A DNA stretch of 64,000 nt from Astropecten irregularis (GCA_963971285.1 OZ020244.1:27404001-27468000); one strand, 5' to 3'. Positions 46,110-58,603 are shown, numbered from the stretch's first letter. Program-made: numbers and translations. Notes: generated by a model from the letters alone, not told the origin.

Positions 46110-47206
46110 GGTAATAATAATAATAATAAATAATAAAGGAAATTTATATAGCGCCGGCATCCGCCGCAAGCGGCGCTCATGGCACTGTACTGCTGTGCAA
46201 CTAAAAGAAAACCAATAAATCATAAACAATAAAGAATAAAGAAGCATCTGGTTGATTCCACCCCCGAGATGCAATGCCAAAACATGTACATGTATATCAA
46301 ACAAAATAAACAAATCAAGAAGCATCATCCAACAACACGCACAGATGAAATCAACCAAATGCTTCTCTATGCAGGTAAGACTTGAATATGCCAAGTGAAT
46401 CTGAAAGTTTCACAGTTTCTGGTAGTGAGTTCCAAAGCTTTGGTGCAGCGATTTGAAAGCTTCTCTCCCCCCATCGATGTTTTGCCATTTTTTCCAGAAG
46501 GAGTTTGTTGCGAAGATCGTAATCCCCGATGCCCCGGGGAGTAGAACTGGACAAGATCACTTAAGTAGGCTGGAGCGTCACCATGTAGGATCTTGAAGAT
46601 GATGAGGCACAGTTTGTATTTTATCCGTTGTTGAATTGGGAGCCAGTGCAAGTCGGCAAGCACAGGTGAGATGTGATCTGCTTTCTTGGTGAAGGTTATC
46701 ATCCTTGCTGCAATATTCTGTATCCGTTGGAGACGAGAGAGATGTACATTGTTTATTCCGTATAAAAGTGAGTTGCATGAGTCTATCTTAGATGTGATAA
46801 ATGCATGGACGATGGTTTCTGCGGCTTCCCTTGTGAGGTGATCCCGTATTCTGCCAATATTTCTTATTGACATGAAAGCAGACTTCGATATTGCTGTCAC
46901 CTGACTATCCATTTTCATAGTTGAGTCAAACATCACTCCCAGATTGCGAACATGAGTGGAAGGCTGAATGTGAGCGTCACCAACTCTGACATGATCAATT
47001 GTTACCTTCCTGATTTGCTGATTAGATCCTAAAATGATGAATTCGGTTTTTGCATTATTTAACTTGAGGTAATTTCGATTCATCCAAGCTCCAATATCGC
47101 CAATGCAGTCCTCGACTCTTTGAAGCGCTGAGCTAACGTCTGCCTGTATAGGTTTAACTGGTAATAGAGCAGCTGAAGTTGACGATGACGTCCAAGCACA
47201 ATTCCC
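46110..47206 (-). mobile_element. 5'-truncated LINE (CR1/L2-type) with reverse transcriptase C-terminus
   Basis: The minus-strand frame from about 47200 to 46490 encodes the C-terminal part of a non-LTR reverse transcriptase: WMNRNYLKLNNAKTEFIILG, then VRNLGVMFDSTM, LQRIQNIAARMI and LHWLPIQQRIKYKLCLIIFK. The family's LWNSLPETVK block continues in another frame at 46351-46560, so one frameshift lies between, likely in the A-run near 46487-46493. The catalytic YADD region falls at the broken 5' end near 47205. The 3' end is GGCGCTATATAAATTTCC followed by (TTA)n at about 46110-46135, as in CR1/L2 elements. A dead, old copy. Confidence 0.9.
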
Positions 47207-47504
47207 CTATTTTTTTTTTTATTTGAAGATATAAAATTCCCATTCCACGTTGACATTAATAATTAATAATACCTCTGCTGCTGTGCCTTTTCATTTATTG
47301 ACGATAGGGGGCGCTTTATTGACTATGCCAGTAGTGTCCGTATAACTATTATGCAGGCTCACTGAAAGATTGTATTTTTCCCCATGAAGTCTCTCTTGTT
47401 TTGTCACGTGCTCGTCTGATTATTATTTTTTTAATGTCCACGACTTTGCCTGCTGTAAAGCTGTGCGAGTGGCTTGTCTATGGGCTTGCCGGTGTGTGTG
47501 GTGC
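47207..47504. other. Short stretch between the LINE and a candidate promoter
   Basis: A T-run and AT-rich sequence near the LINE break; no exon seen. Confidence 0.4.
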
Positions 47505-47512
47505 TATATAAG
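47505..47512 (+). promoter_or_regulatory. Candidate TATA box upstream of a possible 5' exon
   Basis: TATATAAG within GTGCTATATAAGTACGG. A start near 47535 would give a short exon ending at the donor at 47598. The orientation matches the putative Wnt exon 15 kb downstream. Confidence 0.35.
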
Positions 47513-47534
47513 TACGGCAGAGATTGGCCCAGGG

Positions 47535-47597
47535 GAGACGGGAGTGGAGAGCTTTGGTTGCTGACCTACATGCAAGGAGGCATAGGCCTAATGGGCA
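47535..47597 (+). other. Candidate non-coding first exon with GTAAGT donor
   Basis: Between the TATA box and a consensus donor (CA/GTAAGT at 47598) lies about 60 nt with one ATG six bases before the donor. It could be an upstream leader exon of the putative Wnt gene or of an unseen gene. Purely by signal reading. Confidence 0.25.
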
Positions 47598-47603
47598 GTA
47601 AGT

Positions 47604-48957
47604 TTGAGTAAGTAATGTACGGCAGCTCGTCTTGATTTTGACTGTAGATCCAACCCCGAGGTTGTCTTATACTCTAGCTCGCTTCGTAGATCCATTCCCA
47701 ATATGCAATCTGCCCTGCTCTGTCCTCCACAAAGATACAGAAAATGATGAACATTGAGCAATGATCCGTTTCTCCCGTGGTTTGGTTGTCGTGGTATTAC
47801 CACAATAATGCCCAAGGGCTGCTGCAGAAGCTGTTCACTATAGTCTGGTTCCGCGACTGGATGCAGACGTGGTAGGGCATGCACTTATAATCACTAGTGT
47901 GGGTCTAGCAAAGCACGAATAGGCCTACATACGTACTTATTTCCTGTGATGTAATACTAACGAGCATCCTCATCAGCACATCTTGTATTTTGTGTCTGTC
48001 TTATGTATTACCTAATATCTTATGACACTTATACACTGATGGATACATGTATTTAAGTCTTTTCACAAAAGTCACGCTATGTAATGGGACCCATGCCAAG
48101 TCTAGAATCCTGTCATTTTAAAGTAAGCTATTAATATTATACATGATGTGTAATGAACTAATTATAAGGAATATCATGCTCAATATGGTATGTCATGGCA
48201 CAGTTTCTCGACCTATTCTTCTTGAACTTCAAAGACCCCCAACCAAAATTCACTCCTTCCGCACGAAACTTTGAGTTCCCACGACCGGTCGGGGGCTTGG
48301 CTGTGGAGCTCATCTTGTTGCTGTAGCTACAGTGGACTCTTTCTGAAGAAAACAAACATACCACCGGTTATTGGTCATCTGTGTGTTCACATTGGACTCG
48401 ACTGTTTTCTTCCTGTCTTATCCTGGGTTGGAGATCATGTGCTTCTTCTTAGTGCGAACGCTCCAATATGTTATGTCCATTATAGTACTACTTAGTGTGA
48501 CTATCGTAATGAGCTTGAATACATGAATGTATACTTCACGTTTCGTGCAAGAGTAACATTAAATAATGCTTCCATTCCTCTTCAATACTGCAATAATTAT
48601 GATAACGCAAAGAGATTTTCGTGAATACTAAATCAATTCCTACAGAGAATTGGTGGAACAAATCCACGTCTTTGTCATTGTTAGGCTAATTTGTCAATCT
48701 TAATAATAATGATTGCCAATGCAAATAATTATTTTTCCCAAGCTGAAAGTATACAGTTGTAACTATTCTGTTCGAAATACGGGATTGTTTCTCGACCATT
48801 CACATTCAAGCATAGTGAATTGCAAAATTATTCTACTGATCAGCACGTGGGTTACTTTCGCGTTCAAATTCATTCACGTGTTAAAGGCCGGTTCATCAAA
48901 CGACGTTACCAATGGTTGGAGAGGCAATAAGAAGGCTCCCACATTATTACAATCTGT
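47604..48957. other. Fbxl14-Wnt intergenic stretch, part 3
   Basis: No conserved exon or repeat end found; short open frames only. Confidence 0.4.
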
Positions 48958-49173
48958 GGGCCCTTACGGCGAAATAAGGCTTGAGGCTAGGATTGGGATT
49001 TATTTTGCTACCGCCATTTTGTGTCCTAAACGAAATGAAGGGCTTGAGATACATGGCGAAGCTGGAACCTTTCTTCGGCTTCGTCACGTGGCCCACTTCA
49101 TTTCGTTTCATGGGCCTCAGATGACGAAATAAGTCTAAAGCCTAAAGCCTCAAACGTGGCTCGTAAAAGGCCC
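48958..49173 (+). mobile_element. TIR MITE family C, copy C5
   Basis: Starts GGGCCCTTACGGCGAAATAA and ends CTCGTAAAAGGCCC. Internal GAAGGGCTTGAGATACATGG as in C1. Confidence 0.75.
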
Positions 49174-49551
49174 ATGAATATGGGTTAACGGAAATGGGGA
49201 GATATTGCCATTATAGCACGCTCTCAGAGAATTAACGGTCTGGCGAAAAAAACAGCATGCTGCCAAAGAGAGGGGGAGTCTTCTTCCTCGATCGGTCAGC
49301 ATCCCGGTCACGCATCTAGCGTCTGGGATCAGACGGGCTTAGCTTATAGCTCTGGCTTACCAGACCCGAGGCCATTTTCACGCCTCTGCTGGTCAGTGGG
49401 GCTTCTTGACCGGAAAGCCACGGCCATATTGCATTATCATCAGGCTGAGGTTTGCACTGTCATTTGAAATTGGGGCTGTCCGAGTGCCCGTTTCTTGCCT
49501 AGATAGGCTACTCATCGGACCGTGCTGTCCACCAAGCAGGACGATGCTACT

Positions 49552-49815
49552 AAATTTGTCACTTCATTCAAAGTATATATTCAGGCGATCTTATTGTTAT
49601 ATTTGTACCGTAAAGAGAGCAAAGGTATAGCGCCCTCACCTGATTGAGAAATCGTTTGAAAATTGGTGATTATTGTCTACAGCGCCCTCATAGGTCCATT
49701 TGTTTCACGCAGATTACGGATTTCGACCGGTGATTTCGATCACTGATCCGTACGTTGGTTCCCACACCAGATACTATGTGTTGGATTGAGAGAACCAGCG
49801 GCTATACGCCACTTA
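49552..49815 (+). repeat. Long inverted repeat, left arm
   Basis: Pairs with 52720-52985. Shared words include TATATTCAGGCGATCTTATT, AAGAGAGCAAAGGTATAGCG, ATCGTTTGAAAATTGG and GATCCGTACGTTGGTT. Identity is roughly 75 percent by eye. Either ends of a large (about 3.4 kb) decayed transposon or two opposed copies of one repeat. Confidence 0.6.
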
Positions 49816-50790
49816 TCGATATCAATAACCAATCGGTAGCAGGCATTTCAAATGCTGGTCTGAACATTGTAGTTTTTCTGGTGTTTCACAGCCTTGTTTT
49901 TTCTGGCTGCAATCCTAATAATTATAGACATTTCCTTTGCAACGTCATAGCCCGACTTTTTCAGTTTGCCAACCAAGATTGCGAAAACTATGACGAGCCA
50001 TCAAAGCCAGGCAAACAAACACGATTCGAACACAATTAGTGTACACAACATTTCATAAATATTAAAAGGTATTGCTGAATGTACTGGAAACAACACAAGC
50101 AGTGCTGGTATGTATTTTGTACAGCTATGGAAAGTTTGTAAAAAAAATTTGAATTTGGTCACGCCGTTTGCCAAGAAGACGAAATGATTTTCAACATTTG
50201 GCCGCCGATGCTAACCAGCAGCGAATATTTGTAAACAAAATTGGTCTATACCGAATACCAGTCAAAGTATAACATTGTTCAATTGCTACGATGTCCGATA
50301 ATCTGTCACGCCATTTTGAATCAGCCTTTCCTTCAAACGAGATTTCACAAGAGTGAGGACGGTACTGATTTGCCGCACCGGTAAATTAGATGCCGGACGC
50401 TGATCTTCTTGTGGTTCACTGTTACAGCGCCCTCTGTTGTTTGAATGGCCAAAGGTTCAGACCACGATAAACTTGGGCCGTGGCGAAACGGGCTTCCAGA
50501 GCTACGGCTATGTCTGTTGTTGACAGCATGGTTCCCATTTCCCAATGCTTTTGTAACGAGCGAGAGTATCTAGACCTATAGCTCTAGACGACTGGTTTTG
50601 GATGTAGCCTATGATAGGTCTTTCCTGGTAGATGACAATGGCATGATACAAACAGAGCTCTATGATATACTCATTGATTGGACGCAGTTAACTGCAGCTA
50701 ATGCCTTCATACCAAAGGAGCGGGTAATCGGAGTTGCGATTCTGTGACCTTTTTTCTGCCTGGAGCAAGAATGTCCGAAGAAATAGCCAT

Positions 50791-51188
50791 GCTCATGGGT
50801 GTTGATCCCGGGGATGGGGGATATCCCCCCCCCCCCTATATTTGAGGTGGGGGATGGCGTGTATTATCATCCCCCAATATTTCGAGGTTGAATGTCATTC
50901 AATTTTATTGTATAGAAATATTACATGATCCTTTTTGTTGTTGTTGTTTTTTTTTTTTTTAGTCTTCGCATGGAGTTTATACTATGTTAAATTCTTCTGA
51001 ACACCGTTTTTTAATGCTCTAAACTGTGACTTTTCGGCTCTCTTTTGATTAAAAAGTCCCTGGTTTGGGAGGGGAGTATCCCACCTCCCACAGCCTCCCC
51101 CGGCTCGGTCGCTTCGCTCCCTCGCATAGGACACCAAATCATTAATCATCCCCCCCCCCAATCATGAAAAGAAATCGACACCTATGGT
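50791..51188 (+). mobile_element. Probable TIR element with C/G-run interior
   Basis: Left CATGGGTGTTGATCCC and right ATCGACACCTATG are imperfect mirrors (about 12 bp). The inside has GGGGGATATCCCCCC-type runs and a CGGTCGCTTCGCTCCCTCG word. No target duplication was settled; about 400 bp, non-coding. Confidence 0.45.
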
Positions 51189-52719
51189 TATGCTTCATCG
51201 GGACTGCCCATGTAGTGTCCAGCCTCTCAATGAAATCCAAGAAAAGACTAGCGGAATGTCACATAATGTCATAACCACGACAATCCAGGATGCAGTATTA
51301 ATCTTATACCGAAGCGAGGCCCAAGCGGGCTCATCTCCCAGACAGGCAGTAATTAGAGATTTCGTCAGGTCTGCGGTGACCTTCCAACCTTGGTGTTCAC
51401 TGAAGAGATTCACCGCAAATCCACGATTACCGGATGTCATTGATGCATTTAATGAGCGGGTCTGCCGGCTTGCTGCTCCCCGAGTCCCAGAAGCTGTGGC
51501 TCGCCTACGCCAGCCTGCGGTTTGTGGGACTAGCACTAGAGGGACTATATAGCTATCAGCCACAGACCGACTGACCGAGAGTTTTAAGTCTCCAAAATGT
51601 CAAATACCTCGCGAGCCGAGTGTAATCCAGTCGGGATGAAACGATGAAAGCATAAGCCTGTCTAAGGAGGTTGATCCATGTTCAAACCAGCGTACTGTAC
51701 GGAGTAGCTTTGGTGGGTATTAGGAAAAGACAGGCTTGCTTCAAGAGGAAGATAGATGGCACGATTCAATTAGTGTACCTTAATTGGTCTGTGTCCTGCA
51801 TGATTTAAAGAGTGGGCCACCAAAAGACAGTTTGCGTAGGTTTCTGGTAACATGTCAGGTTCTTTCTCTTGCCGTTCCAAGCCTGAACCCGTTCCCTGCT
51901 TCAATTCTTCGCTGCATCATTATTTTGTTTACAGTAATGGTTACGTTGCACCGTGTGTGTAGCCCTTCTGGGAAGATCGTGTTGCCCTTAAAGTACTGTT
52001 CTGGAAGGTACCTCCACGTGCTGGCCAGGATGAGGCCGTCTTCAAAGCAGTGGATGTACTGCAGTGAGACAGCAATTCTACAACGTCGTGCTCAGCACTT
52101 TCTCAACGGGGACGATGGATGTGGTGCGAAAAAGGCTTGGATTGGCACCGTGTGAAATTGTTCCTTCCTTTGGGTTGAGTAAGAAGTGTGGATCATCTGA
52201 AAAGAACGGAGGCTCGACGTTTCGAATCAGTATGTTGTGCTCGTCTTCAGGAGACTGCAGGTCTGGAGGCTAGGATGGACTTGAATGTACATCTTCCCGG
52301 AACGGTGTGCCAATGGTTGATCATGGAACATGAAAGGGCCTATACGGCCACATTTTTTCCTCAAGCCTTAAGATCCGCATAAATGTGTCGATCAGCCAAG
52401 TTGCATATAAGATTTCCAAGCAGTACCGAAACAAAGAAGATTTTCTGTAGATTTGCGGGACTTTTGCGGTAAACCCTTCCAAGCTTATACACTGTTATTC
52501 CTGTCTATGCAATTTTCACGTAGCTAGATGGCCGTGACCAGCTGAAAGCCAGTTTCTCAATCTAGGTTCGATCTGGCCGTATCGTCAGTATAGCGCCACC
52601 AATGTTTAACAGATTGCCAACTCTACGTGAAAGCCAGACGAGCTGATTGCCGAATGTATAATAACAATTCATACGAAAATGAAACACCCCTCTGTCTTCG
52701 CAGCGCCCATCCGGGTGTC
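51189..52719. other. Stretch between the arms of the long inverted repeat
   Basis: Opposed 122-codon frames at 51184-51563 occupy the same DNA on both strands, and a 123-codon frame lies at 51784-52155. None shows a known transposase or other domain. If the flanking arms are transposon ends, this is where a remnant would lie. Confidence 0.35.
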
Positions 52720-52985
52720 GATCAGTGACGTAGCCGCTGGTTCTCTCCATCCAACAAGAATAATCTGGTATGGTAACCAACGTACGGATCATTGATCAAA
52801 ATGTATCTCAGTAGGCCCATGGACTTAATTTATTTCGAAAGGCCCTACAGACAATGATCGCCAATTTTCAAACGATGTCTTGTCAACGGTGAGGGCGCTA
52901 AATCTTTGCACTCTTTTTAGGTACAAAATCAGACAATACGATCCCCTGAATATACGTTAAATGAAGTTAATTGACAAAATTGAGT
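52720..52985 (-). repeat. Long inverted repeat, right arm
   Basis: Mirror of 49552-49815. On its minus strand AGAGAACCAGCGGCTACG matches AGAGAACCAGCGGCTATACG of the left arm. Confidence 0.6.
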
Positions 52986-53051
52986 GAATTCAATTCAAAC
53001 TAATTCAAGTGCATTCAATAATTTAAATGTGATATATTCTGGCAATGTAAT

Positions 53052-53555
53052 GTGTTCCCCTAAGGGTGCACTACACTAAATAGCTCAAAAATCAATGCGC
53101 CGAGCTAATAATCATATTCTGTGTATCCTCAAATGTTTTTAAAATATGTAATTGGGGGGGGGGGGGTGCAATTAATATATTGTGTAATTATGACTGGTTA
53201 TGACAACCTGGGGGTTCAGTGCTTCATCAGCCTGTTGTGGAGACTTGAGAAATACTGGCTCAAAATGTGGCTCTACATTGTTTTGAACGTGGAGGGTTGC
53301 TCCATGAAAACCGGCTGCAAGTTGGTTTGGGAAAATTGACATTTTGGGGGTGTTTTTTTCTTGGGGCAATTAGCAAAACATCTGATCGGTGACCTAACTA
53401 AAAATTAAAAAGAATCATGTAGATGAGGGTCCAAACTACGATGTGCATTATTGCGCCAAACACTGAGAGACTTCCGGATGATATATTTTGAACTGTGAAG
53501 TTGAGGTATTTTACATTAAAGTCAATGGGACACTATAGTGTGGTGTTCCCCTAAG
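53052..53555. repeat. 13-bp direct repeats bracketing about 480 bp
   Basis: GTGTTCCCCTAAG occurs at 53052-53064 and 53543-53555 exactly. CACTA/TAGTG words sit just inside both copies. May be a target duplication of an unrecognised insertion, or chance within related repeats. A G-run lies at about 53155-53166. Confidence 0.35.
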
Positions 53556-53960
53556 TCTTCGTAAGTGCGCCCTCAGTAGGCCAGAAATGACGTATTTCTG
53601 CTGCATCCCTTTTCCCTCCTTAAATACTCGACATCCAAATACAGTGTACATCCCAATCAAACAACCCAGGGCAGTGTTTTACCAAAAACTTACCCGAATG
53701 TCAACTGGTCAATAAGTTGGGTAATAATTACCCAAGCTGTGGTCGGGCGCTATTGGTCAGTTCCCACCCAAACCCCCACAACATTTCATTGCAACGGGTG
53801 AAATGACCTTTTTGCCGTCAAACGGTTGCCTATTATAGATTTTACATTGTTTCCCACGGGTATTTTTCGCATTGATTTATCATTAGAGAAGAGTAAAGGG
53901 AAACACAAAAAGTGTAAGATAGAGGCACAGAGCTGGAAATGTGTGAAACAACCTGTTGGC

Positions 53961-54327
53961 TTAAAGGTCGTATCATACTTTGGTAAGAAATCAAAACAGA
54001 CATTTTCACAGATTTACGTATTACTTACAGGGTATGAAGATGGTGGTGGTAGAAACATACCGTTAAATTTGTTTCAGCCTGAAATGGTGTATTTATTCAG
54101 AAAAGATTAAAACCAGTGACCGAAAAACTTTTTGATCTTTTAAAAGATCAAAAATAAAAGAGAAATGACTTCGGAAATGCTGTGTCTGTTTTTCACTGTT
54201 TTCTTTAAAAGTGGGCACCGTATGGGACTGAAATTTTCACAGATGATTGTTACTGTATCTGTCTTGATATTTTGAATATGAATATGTATTTCTTTGACAA
54301 AATCCAAAGTATGATATTACCTTTCAA
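53961..54327 (+). mobile_element. TTAA-target MITE, subfamily A, copy A6
   Basis: Left TTAA at 53961-53964; the right edge is mutated to TCAA. The stem has the long form TTTTGATCTTTTAAAAGATC, identical to A5. Confidence 0.8.
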
Positions 54328-54931
54328 CAATAATCCAAACGTTCGAACCACCGCCATTATAGGCCCATTCCTGCATTTTTGTCATGAAGAAATATCTCCA
54401 TGATTTTATCAAACCAACCAGAATGGCCCCACGCTAATTTCAGTTTGATTCAGCCATGTTTGTTATTCTTAAACAACAACAAAAATGGAGGACCAAAGAG
54501 TTTGGGGGACAAACTCGTTTCACAGTAGCAATTTTTCTCTCCCATTGAGGTCGCACAAAAACAGGTTGTTTACAAGACTTGGGGCTATGTTCCCGCCTGA
54601 TCTGGCCAATTGAATTAACTCTACAGTGACTGTCAATCAATCAACTAACTGCGCTCTTCGAGCGGAGGCATGGATTTCTTCAAAATGCAAAAAGCACGGC
54701 ATTACGGCCGAGAAAAAGACCAAAATTGAAGAGTTAAAACTGTTGCTATGCCGTCTAAAATACGGTAATAAAAAACACCAAGGCCTGCTATTACTTTCTC
54801 CTTATTTGTTAGTTTCCTTTTCCACTTGGTTTTGTTTTGTTTGTCTTTTTTAAACAATGGCATTGTTAGATTATATGAACTCGCCATTGGAGGGCACGGG
54901 ATTGATTTCACCAAACACTATGAGATTAATC
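54328..54931. other. Non-genic stretch between MITE copies
   Basis: No exon or repeat end identified. Confidence 0.4.
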
Positions 54932-55340
54932 TTAAAGGTAATATCATACTTTGGTTTTTGTCATAAGAAATGCAGATTCATGGGGGCAAGCCTAATTTGC
55001 ATATTATCGATTTCCCGACCAAAAATCATCAATATTCATGGGCAATAGTATCAAGAAAGATACAGTTAACAGTCATCTGTGAAATTCTCAGTCCCATACG
55101 GTGCCCACTTTTTGAGAAAACAGTGAAAAACGGCCACAGTATCTTCTTAAAATCGTTTCACCGTTATTTTTGATCTTCCGAGGATCAAAACTGTGTCTCA
55201 GCCATTGGTTTTACTCGCTTTTGGATAAATACAGCATTTCAGGCGGAACTTTTTAAAGGCATGTTTCTACCATCACCATCTTCATACCTGTAAGTTATAA
55301 ATCTGTGCAGATTTCTGTTCTAGTACGATAGTACCTTTAA
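54932..55340 (-). mobile_element. TTAA-target MITE, subfamily A, copy A7
   Basis: TTAA at both edges. Near 54975-55045 the words ATTCATGGG and (A)TATCAAGAAAG are separated by an extra segment of about 50 bp, an insertion or partial duplication. Stem TTTTGATCTTCCGAGGATCA kept, with compensating loop-proximal change. Confidence 0.8.
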
Positions 55341-56111
55341 CTGGGATCGTCTCTATTAAGATTATTATTATTTTCAAATCAATTCGATTTGTCTTACGGT
55401 ACTCATCAGCATGGAATTCGCAAGGAGGTAGCCGTATCTTATTGTTCTGTTTAAGTTCAACTTCAGCCTTTTATTTGTTCGTAACTTGACTTCCGTATAT
55501 CGATTGACAAGCAATTAACTCCGTGCATTTTCCCTTGATTCATAATATGCTCCAAATAATATCCTGTTTGGCACCCAGTAGTCCAGCATTTCATTTTCAC
55601 TTTGAAGTGAATTAAGTTATAGGCCTATTAAGTTATACTACTTCCGCTTTTGGTAATTTTTATTCCTCAAGACTTTATTTTTTTTTTTTCTCCAGAATCA
55701 GTCTCTTGACGAAAACAACAAATTACTGGACTTTTAGTGGCTTCATTTCACGCCTGGCGACAGTCACTTTACACCTTGTAACCGCCAACAGGAAATTTAG
55801 GTTTTTTTCTACCCCAAGATAGAGAGAGGGGGTGAAAGATGAAATGATCAAACTTAATTTTTTTTTCGTCATCGTGCGTAGATATTTCTTTAACTGCGTC
55901 TCAAGTCTGAATGACACTGACTATAGCCTTGGGTTTATCGAACTCAAGGGCTGATTTTAGGTTCTCCTGGTTTCACACGGGCCAGGATCGGGGATCAGTT
56001 AAGTGATTGACCCTTGTCTTAGTTCCCACATAGGATACCGTGTGAACAAGCAGTCGGATCACTGGCTCAGTCTGAATCGGACATCACAGTGATGCCAAAC
56101 GCGCCACGTAC
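55341..56111. other. Non-genic stretch, nothing recognised
   Basis: AT-rich, T-run at about 55678-55689. No exon or repeat end identified. Confidence 0.4.
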
Positions 56112-56545
56112 CGGCGTTATATCATACTTTGTTTTATGTGAAAGAAATACATATTAATGGGCATAAATATCAAGGAAGATACAGTAACAGTCATCTGTGA
56201 AAATGTCAGTCCCATACGGTGCCTGTTTTTTTTAAAACAGTGAAAAACGGCCACAGTATTATTATTCATGGTTTATCTATTATTCACATAGCAGCTGATG
56301 AGCTGAATTGCGTGGAATTTTATTTCTTAAGTCTTTTCTCTTTTATTTTAAATCTTTATAAAAAGATGTAAAATATATTTGGTCGCTGGTTTTACTGTTT
56401 TCTGGATAAAATACAGCATTTCAGGCAGAACAATTTTAACGGTATGCGGTTTCTACCATCACCATCTTTATACCATGTATATTAAAAGGTAAATCTGTGA
56501 AGATTTCTGTTTCGGTATGCTACTAAAGTATGATACTACCTTTAA
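56112..56545 (-). mobile_element. TTAA-target MITE, subfamily A, copy A8, with insertion
   Basis: Left end decayed (CGTTATATCATACTTTG), right TTAA at 56542-56545. An extra segment of roughly 70 bp sits at about 56260-56330. The stem is weakened. Confidence 0.72.
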
Positions 56546-57346
56546 GTCTGACCGTGTTTTGAACTTGTCCTCACACCGTGCTGACCCCCGGGCACGTCTC
56601 TCTCGAAAACACGGCCAGTATTTTTTTAAATGCTGTTCAGTGCTCCCCGCACACGCACGGCGCGGGGAAGGCGACTTCCCGGCGTTCCCCTCCCCTCTTG
56701 TCGAGATTTTGAAAATTGCGAAGTGTCGCCACCGTTTGGCGTTAATGGTCGTCATGCCGTCAGTTTAAGGTGCAATGCCCCGGCCTTACCCCGCCACCCA
56801 AGCCTCGCCACTCCGGTGACCCGAGTCGGTAACAGTCGCGTCCCGCTAATGAACTTAGCACATGGACGGCACCCATCTATACCACCGTCTAAAAACCCGA
56901 TACAAATACTGAATATGCTGTTGGTATTTTGATGAATCAAGGAACTTGTTTTGGGAGAAAACAAACCGTCTCGTTGAATTTTCTCTCTTCAGTTTTATGT
57001 TGGACAGACACAAATTATTACAGGTCTAATTCGACTGGCACACCGTGTGTATGTGTGGGGCAATAGCTGAGACCTCCGTGACCGTACAAGAGTTCAAACT
57101 CGACCTCAAAGTATACATGGACTGAATATCCCTATTATGATGATAAATCTGTCTGATAATTTTTGAAGACTTTTCCTTTCTTCGCTTTTTCTCTGGCAAA
57201 ATAATATCCATACAGAATGTTCGGCCGACACCAGAGAAGGAATGAGAATGTCGCGATGTGTCCATGGATTGTATTGCATTCCAAAGCAAAACTTTTCTCT
57301 CGCTAAATCGTGCTGTGCTTCAACGAGCAGACGAATATTGCACTTA

Positions 57347-57695
57347 AACTGCACTATTATACTCTAGTAGTAAGCCTATACCGAAACAGAAATCTCCACA
57401 GATTTATACCTATAACTTACAAGGCATAACGATGGTGATGTTAGAAACACACAGTTAAAATATTTCTGCTTAAAAATGTCGTATTTATCCGAAATGAGTA
57501 CAACCATAGACAAAAAAGTTTAGATCAGAACTCATGCGAATAAATTTGAAAATACCTTGAGCGTTTTTCATTGTTTTCCCAAAACGTGGACACAGTATGG
57601 GACTGAAATTTCACAGATTACTGTTCTTCCTTGATATTTTTGCCCGTTAATCTGCATCATTCTTTGACAAAAACCAAACTTTGATATCCCTTTAA
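57347..57695 (+). mobile_element. TTAA-target MITE, subfamily A, copy A9
   Basis: Left edge decayed; right TTAA at 57692-57695. The stem arms have largely gone. One of the older copies. Confidence 0.7.
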
Positions 57696-58226
57696 GTTAG
57701 CTTAGTCATTCAAAAAAGTATTATTGGTGAGTATCAAAAATATCATTTTTGGTTTCGGTTTAAAAATTTTAAGCAATTTGTGATTAAAATAATTGCTCGA
57801 TAATTTGTCAGAGTATAAGTGATTATTAAGTGGCTGGGAATTAATACTGCATGTGTCCTTGTTGTGTGGCCGCGGGCTGTACAGTGGGGAGACTGCGAAC
57901 ATGTCTAATTATTTATGTTACGGAGCTCATGAGTTGCCAATTATTTTATTTCTAATTTGTTTTTTCGAAGTGTCATTTTACATGTGACCATGTTGAATCG
58001 CCCGATCTGTGTAACATCGCCAAACTGCCTGCGGCCACGGTCGTGCTTTTGAACGAAAGCAGTGCATTGCCACCATGCAGTGCCGTGTCTCGCCTTGCTA
58101 ATTAACCACTTAGGGCCTACATTCTGGTATAACTCACCGTCCTTGATGGCTAAGCGGCTAGTCTGGTTCACTCCAGGGTCTGTCTATCGCCTGTATGATG
58201 CAGCCTCAAAATGATCGAAATATTCT
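57696..58226. other. Non-genic stretch, nothing recognised
   Basis: No exon or repeat end identified. Confidence 0.4.
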
Positions 58227-58603
58227 TTAAAGGTTTAGGCCTACAGTACAGGATTGGTAACATACCCAAACAGAAATGTTCAAAAATTTACATAACTTTC
58301 AAGATTTGAAGATGGTGCTGGTAGAAACATACCGTTCAAAAATGTCCGCCTGGAATGGTGTATTTTATCCAGAAAGAGTTAAACCAAACCATCAACAATG
58401 TTGATCTTGGCAAGATCAAAAATCCTTCTTTATGTTTTATAAGAAAATTTGAGAATTTTTTTTCGCCATTTGCACGGGACTCAGATGTCCGATTGAGCTC
58501 AAATTATTTTTCACAAGCTTATTACTTTTTCATGTACATGCTGGATTTGACAAAGTGTGATTGCTGTTCTGTCACTTTTACCAATCATGCATTATACCTT
58601 TAA
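58227..58603 (+). mobile_element. TTAA-target MITE, subfamily B, copy B6
   Basis: TTAA at 58227-58230 and 58600-58603. The stem is TGTTGATCTTGGCAAGATCA, closer to subfamily A in its loop. A short TTAGGCC-type insert lies just inside the left end. Confidence 0.8.

Noticed and set aside
51184-51563. Opposed 122-codon frames as genes
   Set aside because: They cover the same bases on both strands, and neither resembles a known family. At most relics within the possible transposon.
49755-52792. Shared peptide CW(I/M)ERTSGY as a conserved protein motif
   Set aside because: The similarity comes from the DNA-level inverted repeat (49552-49815 versus 52720-52985), not from a protein family.
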